From CAWBBA01 sp963729795 (GTDB lineage Bacteria; Desulfobacterota; Desulfomonilia; Desulfomonilales; Desulfomonilaceae), in contig CAVSPC010000047.1 in NCBI GenBank assembly GCA_963729795.1, positions 62,001 to 126,000 of the forward strand: a DNA stretch of 64,000 bases, in the 5' to 3' direction. Position numbers and translations under genes: made by a program. The notes beneath the pieces were generated by a model. That model saw only the letters and a program-made list of their open reading frames with translations. It searched no databases and was not told the origin of the DNA. Positions 1 through 8,012 of the stretch are shown here, piece by piece (position 1 is the stretch's first letter; each line of letters begins with the position of its first letter).

Positions 1-1069
1 ATTCGACACCCCAGAAAAGGCTGAAGCACCCGGCATTTTTTGCTTTCGCCAACAACTCCGGGCTGAACCCGTTTACCTTTGCATAGGCATACCAACGAAT
101 GCTGGGGAGCTCGGTTGCGAGCCGATCGCAAACCTCGGCACAGCGGACCGGATTGCCGTTAATCGAAGCATCTGCAAACTGGAATGTAACAGTCTGGTAT
201 TTCAGGGCAAGTTGAGACACCTCTGCAACGATCTTGTCGGATGACTTGCAATCAAAGGCGTCTACCAGGCGTCCCGTACAGAAACTGCACTGCGAGGGGC
301 ATCCCTTGGACATTCGATATGGAAGAAACAGCGTTTTCTCCCCAGTCAAAGGATGGTCGTAGCGATACGAGTCCAAAGAAAGGCCCTCAAAGTCAGGAGC
401 GCGCTCTTCCTCGGCCGGAAGTCGGGACTGCGGCCTCTGAATGAGCTTTCCTTCCTCGAAATAGATCGCACCAGGTATTTCCACTCGGCAGAGAGTCTCT
501 CTCTGGTGATGCAGCCTGTGAAGCATAAGCAGGGGGACCTCTCCGCTTCCTTTAATCCAGTAGTCAGCCGCTCCGTAAGGAACAAAGGATTCCGCGGGCT
601 TGATGGTGATAAAAGGTCCACCGAAAACGATTACAGCCTCCGGATTAATTTCGCGGACATACTTAGCGATTAGGAGTGAGGCCCAGAATTGATGATATGC
701 CACGATGGAGAAGGCGTACATTCCCGCGTCGGGAATCAATCGGCCCGCATACTTTTCAGTGAAAGCTCCGAGCCCTTGCTCTGAAGCTAATCCTTGAAGA
801 GCGTTAAAGAAGTCTTCCTGGGAGAACGTCCTTTCAGGCTTGTGATAGTCGACGTCATCGTTATCGCCAAAGAGATATTCCATGAGAAAATCGCATTGGA
901 CCACGGGGACAGAGTGCTCTTTCAGAAAAGCATAGATTACCGACATGCCGTAAGGCATAAATTTGGTCTTTAGATATCGCTTGCTTATGGCTGGAGGATG
1001 GATCAGAACCACTCGCGGATCGGCGGGATAGCGAAGCATTACTGAAGCATCACCCGAACTTGGTTTCAT
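1..1069 (-). CDS. B12-binding-type radical SAM protein (partial, cut by left edge)
   Basis: An open frame runs from ATG at 1069 to the window edge with no stop (about 356 codons), so the C-terminus is missing. The N-terminal part resembles the cobalamin-binding region of B12-radical SAM enzymes: it starts with VVLIHPP near residue 20 and has VIVFGGP further on. The radical SAM cluster motif CPSQCSFC follows, with C257, C261 and C264 (seen). Proteins of this layout carry out methylations or rearrangements on unknown substrates; nothing here fixes the substrate. An in-frame ATG at 1039 is an alternative start. The gene leads out of the window and is separated from the next minus-strand gene by about 90 bases. 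Confidence 0.85.
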   Translation of the reverse strand, partial: MKPSSGDASVMLRYPADPRVVLIHPPAISKRYLKTKFMPYGMSVIYAFLKEHSVPVVQCDFLMEYLFGDNDDVDYHKPERTFSQEDFFNALQGLASEQGLGAFTEKYAGRLIPDAGMYAFSIVAYHQFWASLLIAKYVREINPEAVIVFGGPFITIKPAESFVPYGAADYWIKGSGEVPLLMLHRLHHQRETLCRVEIPGAIYFEEGKLIQRPQSRLPAEEERAPDFEGLSLDSYRYDHPLTGEKTLFLPYRMSKGCPSQCSFCTGRLVDAFDCKSSDKIVAEVSQLALKYQTVTFQFADASINGNPVRCAEVCDRLATELPSIRWYAYAKVNGFSPELLAKAKNAGCFSLFWGVE

Positions 1070-1155
1070 GTTTGCTCTTCGGACTCGGTGGAATGTCTAC
1101 GAGTAGATCTGAAGGTAAGGGTACGGAATGGCAAAGTCAGGCAATTCGGCGCGGA

Positions 1156-1653
1156 TCAATGAGTTTGTTTGCTCAACTTATCCATTTTCGCAACTACGGC
1201 TGACAGCCTGGCTTCAATGTCGTTCAACTTTTTTTGCAAGGTAGCATTGCTTGCCGATTCACGCGGCCCCTGCGCCGAGCTTCCCGTGGGACGCAACGAT
1301 TGCTTCAGGTCTCCCAATTCTTGGCGAATCCCTTGCAAGCTCTTGATCACTCCACGCTCATTATCCAGCACAGCCTGGGAATAATTCTGAATGGCACGCT
1401 CCGCACCGGTCCCTCTTTTCTGGAGTTCCGCTATTAGGCCGTCGGTCTTACTCTCCATCCTCTCCGCTGTAGTAGCCATTCGGGTGGTGCTATTGACCAT
1501 CGGAGGCATGGTGGACGCCATGACCCCCATGTAATAAACCATCTGGTCCATATTCCCCTGAATCCTTCTCATGTCGGGGAGGGCCGAGCAACCTACAGCG
1601 AAGAAAAGGATCGAGACAACCAGCGTATTTCTTAGAGTTCCAGTCATGTTCAA
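1156..1653 (-). CDS. Small coiled-coil lipoprotein, function unknown
   Basis: 165 residues. The N-terminus is a lipoprotein signal peptide with lipobox AVGC (Cys about residue 22), so the mature protein should be anchored in the outer or inner membrane. The rest is polar with heptad-like patterns (for example ATTAERMESKTDGLIAELQK and LQKKLNDIEARLSAVVAKMD), suggesting an extended coiled coil. It lies 51 bases downstream of the LolA-like gene on the same strand and is probably cotranscribed from the promoter at 2615-2643. I do not recognise a family. Confidence 0.75.
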   Translation of the reverse strand: MNMTGTLRNTLVVSILFFAVGCSALPDMRRIQGNMDQMVYYMGVMASTMPPMVNSTTRMATTAERMESKTDGLIAELQKRGTGAERAIQNYSQAVLDNERGVIKSLQGIRQELGDLKQSLRPTGSSAQGPRESASNATLQKKLNDIEARLSAVVAKMDKLSKQTH

Positions 1654-1704
1654 ACCTCTGGAAGCCAGGCTCGGTCAGGATTCGCAAACCTTCCTGTTCG
1701 CCGA

Positions 1705-2529
1705 TTAGTAGCGTCTCCAGTTAAAAGTCCCAAATTTTGCAGGATCCATTATTTCATCCGGCAGTTGGATTCCGAAGACTGCATTGTCCTGTCGCACCAG
1801 AATTTTCATCTTCTTAGAAGGGATAGTTATCTCTTCCTCTCTGGGAAACTCCGTGCCCTTCTCAGTCTTGAAGAATTTCACCACGCGGAAAATCCTTTGT
1901 GCCTTCCCTTGCGGATCGCGCTGCTCCGACTTGAGGACCAGGAAATCGTTTTTAGATACCCAGACCAATCGATTTCCTTTTTGGTCAGGCATCGAGATTT
2001 TGATCACGTAGCAGTCGCGGCCGTCCACAGTTTCGTCTTTGAGAAGCGTCTCTTTCTCTCCGCCATCGGGAACAAACCCCTGGATGTCTTCCATGGTAAG
2101 GCCGGTAGCTCCTATGTCCACCGATGGGTCGTCTACGGCCAAGGGAAGGGTCTTGCCTGCAGCCGGCAGGTACATGAAAGCCTTGGTTTCGTCGCCGGGC
2201 TTTATCTCAAAGAGAAAGCGCAAGCCTTTGGATTCCTTAGGCTCTGCAAAATCAATGAAAAACGTGCTCGAGTCTTTTTTTGTCTTCCCCATGAACCAAA
2301 GGACATGGTGAGAGACGGCTTTCTTCCCTCTTAGGGTCTTGACGGAGACCACAGCACGAAAGGTGTCGTGGAAATTCTTTTTTGCTACCTGTTCGAGAAT
2401 TTCGTGTGCAGTCATAGCATGCAAATTGAGGGGGATACAGAGCAGGACCAGTCCGACAATGACGGGTAAGTACCGATTAGTGCTAAAACGCATACCTTGT
2501 CGCCCCAAGCGTGAAATAGGTCGTGTCAT
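1705..2529 (-). CDS. LolA/outer-membrane lipoprotein-sorting-like periplasmic protein
   Basis: 274 residues with a signal peptide (hydrophobic stretch PVIVGLVLLCIPLNLHA). The mature part is beta-rich with blocks typical of the outer-membrane lipoprotein-sorting protein family: a hydrophobic-ligand sheet (FFIDFAEPKESKGLRFLFEI), FMYLPAAGKTLPL, a DPSVDIGATGLTMEDIQGF segment, and WVSKNDFLVLKSE. Family members are periplasmic and often sit beside lipid or RND exporters. No exporter is adjacent here; a small lipoprotein gene follows. Start 2529 is kept, but ATG at 2493 (13th codon) also leaves a complete signal peptide and is equally likely. Confidence 0.8.
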   Translation of the reverse strand: MTRPISRLGRQGMRFSTNRYLPVIVGLVLLCIPLNLHAMTAHEILEQVAKKNFHDTFRAVVSVKTLRGKKAVSHHVLWFMGKTKKDSSTFFIDFAEPKESKGLRFLFEIKPGDETKAFMYLPAAGKTLPLAVDDPSVDIGATGLTMEDIQGFVPDGGEKETLLKDETVDGRDCYVIKISMPDQKGNRLVWVSKNDFLVLKSEQRDPQGKAQRIFRVVKFFKTEKGTEFPREEEITIPSKKMKILVRQDNAVFGIQLPDEIMDPAKFGTFNWRRY

Positions 2530-2614
2530 GAGTTTGTGACCGCTTGCTCTGAAAATTTCTAATATAAAAGAATAAATACCCTTCTTTTAAAAAACACGAT
2601 ATTTATAATGGCTT

Positions 2615-2643
2615 TAATACCACAAAAATACTGCATTTGTCAA
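2615..2643 (-). promoter_or_regulatory. Sigma-70-type promoter for the LolA-like/lipoprotein pair
   Basis: On the minus strand, TTGACA (2643-2638) and TATTAA (2620-2615) are separated by 17 bases, in a markedly AT-rich stretch. Transcription would start near 2608, about 80 bases upstream of the LolA-like start. The -35 matches consensus exactly and the -10 matches 4 of 6. Confidence 0.6.
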
Positions 2644-2882
2644 TAGATTGTGCCTGCGGGAGAGTGGCAGCCGCAGGGGGAATCAACCTCATACAAAGGG
2701 CCTGCGCCCATGACAAACGCCCCAAACTCTATCACATCGGGCTTTATCTTGACAACCGCATATTTTGGGCGTGCGCAACATTCGGCTACGCGGAGGCATG
2801 CTTTCCACCCTGGCGTCAGCCAAATTGAACAACAGGCATGATGAAAGCCTGCTCCACATGAGTAAGCAGTCATATTTTTCAT
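2640..2882 (-). CDS. Possible cysteine-rich small protein (doubtful)
   Basis: An 80-residue frame with nine cysteines, including ACC, ECCAR and PCGC. AAAAGG lies directly before the first ATG; the internal ATG at codon 4 would give better spacing. It ends just inside the promoter of the LolA-like gene. It resembles no family I know and could be a chance frame; it is recorded because it is the only frame in a 417-base intergenic stretch. Confidence 0.2.
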   Translation of the reverse strand: MKNMTAYSCGAGFHHACCSIWLTPGWKACLRVAECCARPKYAVVKIKPDVIEFGAFVMGAGPLYEVDSPCGCHSPAGTIY

Positions 2883-2886
2883 CCTT

Positions 2887-2915
2887 TTGAAACTTTTCTT
2901 ACGGGTTGATATAGT
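2887..2915 (+). promoter_or_regulatory. Sigma-70-type promoter for the small exported protein
   Basis: TTGAAA (2887-2892) and TATAGT (2910-2915) with a 17-base spacer; both boxes match consensus at 5 of 6. The downstream ATG at 2947 is preceded by AGGAG at 2935-2939 with 7 bases between. Confidence 0.65.
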
Positions 2916-2946
2916 CTAAAATATGTAAGTATCTAGGAGCCGATCA

Positions 2947-3306
2947 ATGAATCCTATCTTGCGTCTAATCTCTGTCCCTGCCATTGCCACGGTCTTGGCT
3001 GCTCCAGCCTACGCACAATGGCCCCTGGGACGAGATCTGGCCACCCAAGAGGCAAAGTCCGCAGAATCCGGTCCTTATGTCACTACCACGGGTCGGTTCC
3101 AGATCTTTGTCTCTCCTCAGGCCAAAGGTCACACGTTTATGCTCGACACGGATTCGGGCAGAGTCTGGATCATGAAGAAGGACAGTACATCCGGTGATTT
3201 CTCCCTGCATCGGGTCCCTGTGGAGCAGGTAGATACTCAGCCTGCCGGTAAATCGGATACAAAGCAGACCAAGAAGGGCGACAAAAAGTCCGCCATTCCG
3301 AAATAA
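2947..3306 (+). CDS. Small exported protein of unknown function
   Basis: 119 residues. A signal peptide ends at about PAYAQ. The mature part has a short beta-type segment (GRFQIFVSPQAKGHTFMLD, then SGRVWIMKKD) and a lysine-rich tail. The central segment looks like a small soluble periplasmic or surface domain that binds something through a beta-sheet; no catalytic residues are evident. It has its own promoter (2887-2915) and a good ribosome-binding site, so it is probably a monocistronic gene. Function unknown. Confidence 0.75.
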   Translation: MNPILRLISVPAIATVLAAPAYAQWPLGRDLATQEAKSAESGPYVTTTGRFQIFVSPQAKGHTFMLDTDSGRVWIMKKDSTSGDFSLHRVPVEQVDTQPAGKSDTKQTKKGDKKSAIPK

Positions 3307-3500
3307 TCCCTCGATGGCTAACTTATAATTGTTGATGGCTGATAAGCTTCCAACCTTTTCTTGATCTTTTCCACTAGACGATGTTACCAAAGGGATCTCG
3401 GTGGTAGCGCCCCGGAGACGTGACGCGCCGCCGGCAGGAAGACAAAGCGGAGAAGTGCTCGGCTGACTGATCGGACAACAGAGGAGGAGCGAACGCTGAA

Positions 3501-4577
3501 ATGAAAATGCAGGGATACAGGGTCGCGGTTGTCGGTGCTACCGGGGCAGTGGGCAACATGATGATCGGCCTTTTGGAGAAACGTTCTTTCCCGGTGAAAG
3601 AAATTTTGCTACTGGCCTCGGGTCGTTCCACTGGTAGAACTCTCAGATTCAGGGGAAAAGATCATCCTGTACAGGAGCTAACCGAGTCTTCATTCGAAGG
3701 TGTGGACATCGGCCTGTTCTCGCCCGGAGGTGCTGTCAGCGCAAAATTTGCCCCGGCGGCTGCCGCCGCGGGTTGCATAGTGATAGACAATACTGCCCAC
3801 TTTCGAATGGATCCGGAAGTTCCGCTGGTGGTACCGGAAGTGAATCCCGGCGCCATAGCAGGTTATAAGGCAAAGAACATTATCGCCAATCCCAACTGCT
3901 CCACGATACAGATGGTCGTTGCGCTAAAACCTCTACATGATGCCGTAACCATCAAGCGAATCGTCGTATCCACGTATCAGTCTGTTTCCGGGACGGGGAA
4001 GGATGCCATCGAGGAGATGCTGGATCAGTCGCGCGAGATCTCTTCGGCGGTCCGCTGGACGAGAGATCAGGGCCTGGATACTCTGCGAGAAGCTTTGAAG
4101 CCCTATAGAACAGTGACCACCAGCGTCTATCCCCACCGTGTCGCGTTCGAGTGTTTACCCCATATCGACGTCTTTATGGAGAACGGTTACTCCAGAGAGG
4201 AGATGAAGATGGTGTGGGAGACGCACAAGATATTGGATCCAGCCATCCGCGTGACTGCTACGGCTGTCCGGGTACCAACATTCTTCGGTCATTCGGAATC
4301 AGTGAACATAGAGACTGAGAAGAAGATTACGCGAGAAGGGGCGCGCGAACTTCTGAAGCACGCACCCGGCGTTAAAGTGATTGACGATCCATCACGCAAT
4401 GAATATCCGCTGACGGCCCTGGCAGGCGGGGAAGATCTCACGTTTGTCGGCCGCATTCGTGAGGATGATACCGTACCTAATGGTTTGAATCTCTGGGTAG
4501 TTTCTGACAACATTGTCAAAGGGGCTGCACTTAATGCAATCCAGATTGCTGAGACGCTCGTGGACCGGTACCTCTGA
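3501..4577 (+). CDS. asd: Aspartate-semialdehyde dehydrogenase
   Basis: 358 residues, near the usual length. It reduces aspartyl-4-phosphate to aspartate semialdehyde with NADPH, the branch step to lysine, threonine and methionine. The NADP-binding motif VVGATGAVG is at residues 10-18, and the catalytic cysteine is C133 in NPNCSTIQ. The conserved H/R region of the dimerisation domain follows (for example ATAVRVPTFFGHSE). GAGGAGGAG at 3481-3489 precedes ATG 3501 with 11 bases between; a second ATG at 3507 would place it less well. A thiolase gene follows on the same strand 101 bases downstream. No lysine riboswitch was seen in the leader. Confidence 0.95.
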   Translation: MKMQGYRVAVVGATGAVGNMMIGLLEKRSFPVKEILLLASGRSTGRTLRFRGKDHPVQELTESSFEGVDIGLFSPGGAVSAKFAPAAAAAGCIVIDNTAHFRMDPEVPLVVPEVNPGAIAGYKAKNIIANPNCSTIQMVVALKPLHDAVTIKRIVVSTYQSVSGTGKDAIEEMLDQSREISSAVRWTRDQGLDTLREALKPYRTVTTSVYPHRVAFECLPHIDVFMENGYSREEMKMVWETHKILDPAIRVTATAVRVPTFFGHSESVNIETEKKITREGARELLKHAPGVKVIDDPSRNEYPLTALAGGEDLTFVGRIREDDTVPNGLNLWVVSDNIVKGAALNAIQIAETLVDRYL

Positions 4578-4678
4578 GACTCACTAATTAACGACTGCCG
4601 TTCTTAGCGGTGGATGTCACGATTGGCCGCTGCCATCCGGAGAAACAATCCGTAAACAGAAGGGCGAAAGGATCACCT

Positions 4679-5863
4679 ATGAGCGTCAAACGAGAGGCTG
4701 TCATAGTCAGTGCCGTTCGAACTCCGATCGGCTCTTTCGGTGGGACTCTAAGCGGCTTCGGTGCAACAGAACTGGGTGGAATGGTTGTCGCGGAGGCTGT
4801 TAAGAGGGCGGGAATAGAAAAGACCGATGTGGACGAAGTCATATTGGGGCAGGTACTTCCGTGCGGGTACGGGCAGAACCCAGCCCGACAGGCTTCTCTC
4901 AAGGCGGGCCTCCCGTATGAAACTCAGTGCTTCACCATAAATAAGGTCTGCGGATCGGGGCTAAAAGCGGTCATGTTGGCGGCACAGGCTATTCAACTCG
5001 GGGACGCTGAAGTTGTGATAGCCGGGGGCATGGAGAGTATGAGCAATGCTCCTTATTATCTCGAAAAGGCCCGCTTCGGATACCGGATGGGCGACGGGGG
5101 GCTGCTTGACCACATGGTTCATGACGGCCTCTGGGACATCGTAAACGATTTCCACATGGGTATCAGCAACGACCTGTGCAGCGAGAAATACAATATCGCG
5201 AGAGAGGATCAGGATCGGTACGCTGCACTGAGTTATTCGCGAACGCTGGAATCGATTAAAGAAGGCCGATTCAAAGAAGAGATCATGCCTGTTACCGTGC
5301 CTCAGCGAAAGGGCGATCCGAAAAGTTTTGACACAGATGAGTGCCCGAGGGAGACCGGCTACGAGGCATTGAGCCGGATGAAACCGGCGTTTCAAGCTGG
5401 AGGGTATGCCACGGCCGGGAATGCATCCATAATTTCCGATGGGGCTTCGGCACTCTGCGTCATGTCCTACGAAAATGCCAAAGAAAGAGGACTGGAAGTA
5501 TTAGTCAGGGTGGGCTCGCAAGGAAGTGCGGGTCTGGACATGAAATATGTCCTTATGGCTCCGATTCTCTCGATCCCCAAAGTCGCATCCAAGGAGGGCG
5601 TAGATTACCGAAAGATCGCCCTGATGGAGGTCAACGAGGCTTTCTCGGGCTCTACCGTAGGTGTTATCCGCGAGCTGGGCTTGGACGTCGATCGGTGCAA
5701 CGTGAACGGCGGATCTGTCGCGCTGGGGCATCCTATAGGGGCAAGTGGAGCGAGGGTTCTCACGACTCTCATTTATGCCATGAAGCATCGGGGGGCCAAG
5801 TCAGGCATGGCCTCTCTATGCCTGGGAGGGGGGGAAGCGGTTTCTCTATATGTTGATAGATGA
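4679..5863 (+). CDS. Acetyl-CoA acetyltransferase (thiolase)
   Basis: 394 residues from ATG 4679, chosen over an upstream in-frame start at 4610 because AAAGGA (4667-4672) is 6 bases away and the length then matches the family. It joins or cleaves acetyl-CoA and acyl-CoA in beta-oxidation or acetoacetyl-CoA metabolism. The acylated cysteine is C91 in INKVCGSGLKAV, the histidine is in ALGHPIGASG, and the second active-site cysteine is in SLCLGGGE. The neighbours asd, hotdog-like protein, MBL-fold hydrolase and aconitase are all metabolic. Whether it is degradative or biosynthetic cannot be told from sequence. Confidence 0.93.
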   Translation: MSVKREAVIVSAVRTPIGSFGGTLSGFGATELGGMVVAEAVKRAGIEKTDVDEVILGQVLPCGYGQNPARQASLKAGLPYETQCFTINKVCGSGLKAVMLAAQAIQLGDAEVVIAGGMESMSNAPYYLEKARFGYRMGDGGLLDHMVHDGLWDIVNDFHMGISNDLCSEKYNIAREDQDRYAALSYSRTLESIKEGRFKEEIMPVTVPQRKGDPKSFDTDECPRETGYEALSRMKPAFQAGGYATAGNASIISDGASALCVMSYENAKERGLEVLVRVGSQGSAGLDMKYVLMAPILSIPKVASKEGVDYRKIALMEVNEAFSGSTVGVIRELGLDVDRCNVNGGSVALGHPIGASGARVLTTLIYAMKHRGAKSGMASLCLGGGEAVSLYVDR

Positions 5864-5980
5864 CGGAATCGCATGGCAGTGACGATTCTGTTGTCAGCGT
5901 TATGTTTGCTCCTTAAAATTTGCTTCTATTCTTAGGCCCTCCATTCATTTGTTCGGGGCAAACGGTGTGTTCCCGTCGGT

Positions 5981-6065
5981 GTCATTGCGAGCGAAGCGAA
6001 GCAATCTAAATGGAGGACTGGGCTCAGGACCCAGATTGCTTCGTCGGATTGCTCCTCGCAATGAC
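5981..6065. repeat. Palindromic dispersed repeat (TCATTGCGAG family)
   Basis: The left arm 5981-6007 (TCATTGCGAGCGAAG then CGAAGCAATCT) pairs with the right arm 6033-6065 (AGATTGCTTCG, then CTCGCAATGAC). The arms surround about 25 bases of low-similarity sequence. A right-arm copy is present at 31393-31422. The arrangement is that of a REP/MITE-like non-coding repeat; similar TCATTGCGAGCGAAG repeats occur widely in genomes of this group. It fills most of the 5864-6193 gap between the thiolase and the hotdog-like gene. Confidence 0.85.
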
Positions 6066-6193
6066 AGTTTCCGCGTAAATGAACGATTTCGGACCGGTGA
6101 CCCGCGGTTGAAGCTCACCGCCTACTATGCTAATTTAGCTTACATATATTTCTGCGATTAACTGGGCTGCTTGCGGTGGCAGATGGAGGAGTC

Positions 6194-7147
6194 GTGTTTA
6201 TCAAACCTAATGATCATTCGTTCCTGACCGGTACTGATCCGTTTTTCAAAATGGTCCCGCTGGATGAGACAAAAGCTAGGGTGGACGAAGAGTTAGTCTT
6301 CGAGCCTCACCACGAAGGATTTATAGGTATACCTCATGGCGGGCTACCCATGGGGTTGTGCCTGGATGCGTGGCGTCGAACCAGGGAGCCTTCGTATCCA
6401 GCGGAGGTGAATTTCAAGTTCGGCGGCTCCGGAATTAAGATTGGAGATAAGGCCGTATTCACGGTTGAACAAAATCCTGAAGATGGGAAGTCCTGCTTCT
6501 CGGCTCACATAACCAAAAATGGCGACAAAACCCCCTATCTGAGGGCTGAGATTCGATCGGCTGCAACCTCCGACAACCATGATGGAATTCCAGCGCCCCC
6601 TACCGAGCAGTTTCGCGGCCTCCCGTACTATAGAAACTGCTTTGTATGCGGACATCACAGAACTATAACCGGTTTGCAACGGAGATTTCGGCTTCATGAG
6701 TCAGACGGCGCCACGGTGATAACTACTCCATGGGGCTACGACGCAACTGATGGGGACAGGTCAGAAAATTTTCTTATAGGAGAAGAGGAGCTTCACCCAG
6801 CCGTTCTGATCTCGATTTTTGACGAAAACACTGCCTGGGGCGGGTTCATGATGACTAGAGCCGCGGGACTGTCGGTACGAGTCGAATTCACGCTTTTAAG
6901 GCCCGTATCCAGACGCGAGAAGCTACTCTTCGTGAGCGAGCCCACAGGCACACGAGGCAATCCTCGTAAACCCCGTTTCTTTCTGGCGAAAGGCACAATA
7001 CTATCCATGACCGATCCGGGACGTCCCGAGCCCGTAGCCTACGGACGCGGTGAGTGGTTGATCGCTGACCAATACACTCAGCAGATTAAGCGAAATCTAC
7101 TCCCCGAAGATGATTGGAGTTGGATTTTCCCGGACAAGGTAGATTGA
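6194..7147 (+). CDS. Hotdog-fold-like protein, possible thioesterase
   Basis: 317 residues from GTG 6194, where GGAGG (6185-6189) lies 4 bases upstream; GTG 6176 is an alternative without a clear ribosome site. The protein appears to have two halves. The first contains EPHHEGFIGIPHGGLPMGL, the loop shape used by hotdog thioesterases around the acyl-CoA. The second has NCFVCGHHRTITGL, similar to the CFVCG-xNPxGL motif of hotdog proteins, followed by GGFMMTRAAG. I infer an acyl-CoA-binding or thioesterase role. Its place between a thiolase and an MBL-fold hydrolase agrees, but no substrate is shown. Confidence 0.6.
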   Translation: MFIKPNDHSFLTGTDPFFKMVPLDETKARVDEELVFEPHHEGFIGIPHGGLPMGLCLDAWRRTREPSYPAEVNFKFGGSGIKIGDKAVFTVEQNPEDGKSCFSAHITKNGDKTPYLRAEIRSAATSDNHDGIPAPPTEQFRGLPYYRNCFVCGHHRTITGLQRRFRLHESDGATVITTPWGYDATDGDRSENFLIGEEELHPAVLISIFDENTAWGGFMMTRAAGLSVRVEFTLLRPVSRREKLLFVSEPTGTRGNPRKPRFFLAKGTILSMTDPGRPEPVAYGRGEWLIADQYTQQIKRNLLPEDDWSWIFPDKVD

Positions 7148-7222
7148 GGAAAAGTATCTAGATTTGTTGAACACGGCGGCGTAGCGTTGCCGAGAGAAAT
7201 TACTCCGGCTTCTTGCCCAGTC

Positions 7223-7990
7223 ATGCGGCTAGTGGCCATCCGCCTTAGAGGTGAAAGAGTGTTCGAACACGTGGTTGAGGGAGTTCGGTGGATACCGGGC
7301 AAGGACAGATTCCTTCCCGATTCTCACATGTATGTAATCGGGAAATCTGATTCAGATGAATTTTCGCTAGTGGACTGCGGCCTGATGCAGATGGGTGCGT
7401 ACAAGCTCGAAGCATTACAGAGTTGCGGGATTCCATTGGAAAAGGTGAAGCGTGTAATAATGACCCACACTCATCTAGACCATATCGGGTGCCTCCCGGA
7501 AATATTGGAGGCCATTCCCGAACTGGAAGTATGGGTTCACAAGGACGAAGCTGATTACCTCGAGCGTGGAGACGACCGAATAGTGTTTGGCAATCAAATG
7601 TTCGAGTCCATGATCCGTTCCCAGTACACGATCTCCAAGGACTTCTTTAAGATAAAAGTTCACAGAAAGCTCGAAGGCGGCGAGACCCTCGCTCTCGGTG
7701 GGCTCACATTCAAAGTTATTCATCTTCCGGGGCATTCCGCGGGAAGCATTGGTCTTTTCAATGAGCAGCATAAACTTTTGATGTCTGGGGACACGATATA
7801 TGCCGACGGAGCGATCGGCCGCTACGATCTGGTTTCGGCAAACACCGCGGAACTGAAACGTTCCCTGGAATTAATCGCTGATTTGGACGTAGACATCCTG
7901 CTGCCGTGCCATAACAGGATTGTCAGGAGTGGAGCCGGGCCCATGGTGAAGAATACTGTTCGTCAATGGACCCCTCTCCTGGGCGCATAA
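7223..7990 (+). CDS. Metallo-beta-lactamase-fold hydrolase
   Basis: 255 residues from ATG 7223; GTG 7259 (AGAGGTGA at 7247-7254) is a strong alternative, and the farther upstream TTG at 7187 is less likely. The metal-binding motif HTHLDH lies at H82, H84, D86 and H87. HLPGHSAGS supplies the next histidine, SGDTIY the bridging aspartate and LPCHN the last histidine. The fold hydrolyses thioesters, phosphodiesters or similar bonds; the substrate is unknown. It lies 76 bases after the hotdog-like gene and 22 bases before the aconitase, so the three may be one transcription unit. Confidence 0.88.
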   Translation: MRLVAIRLRGERVFEHVVEGVRWIPGKDRFLPDSHMYVIGKSDSDEFSLVDCGLMQMGAYKLEALQSCGIPLEKVKRVIMTHTHLDHIGCLPEILEAIPELEVWVHKDEADYLERGDDRIVFGNQMFESMIRSQYTISKDFFKIKVHRKLEGGETLALGGLTFKVIHLPGHSAGSIGLFNEQHKLLMSGDTIYADGAIGRYDLVSANTAELKRSLELIADLDVDILLPCHNRIVRSGAGPMVKNTVRQWTPLLGA

Positions 7991-8012
7991 ATTACTTCAT
8001 GAGGATTAAAGC

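Noticed and set aside
3307..3500. Lysine riboswitch before asd
   Set aside because: The conserved AGAGG and core segments of the L-box are not present in order.
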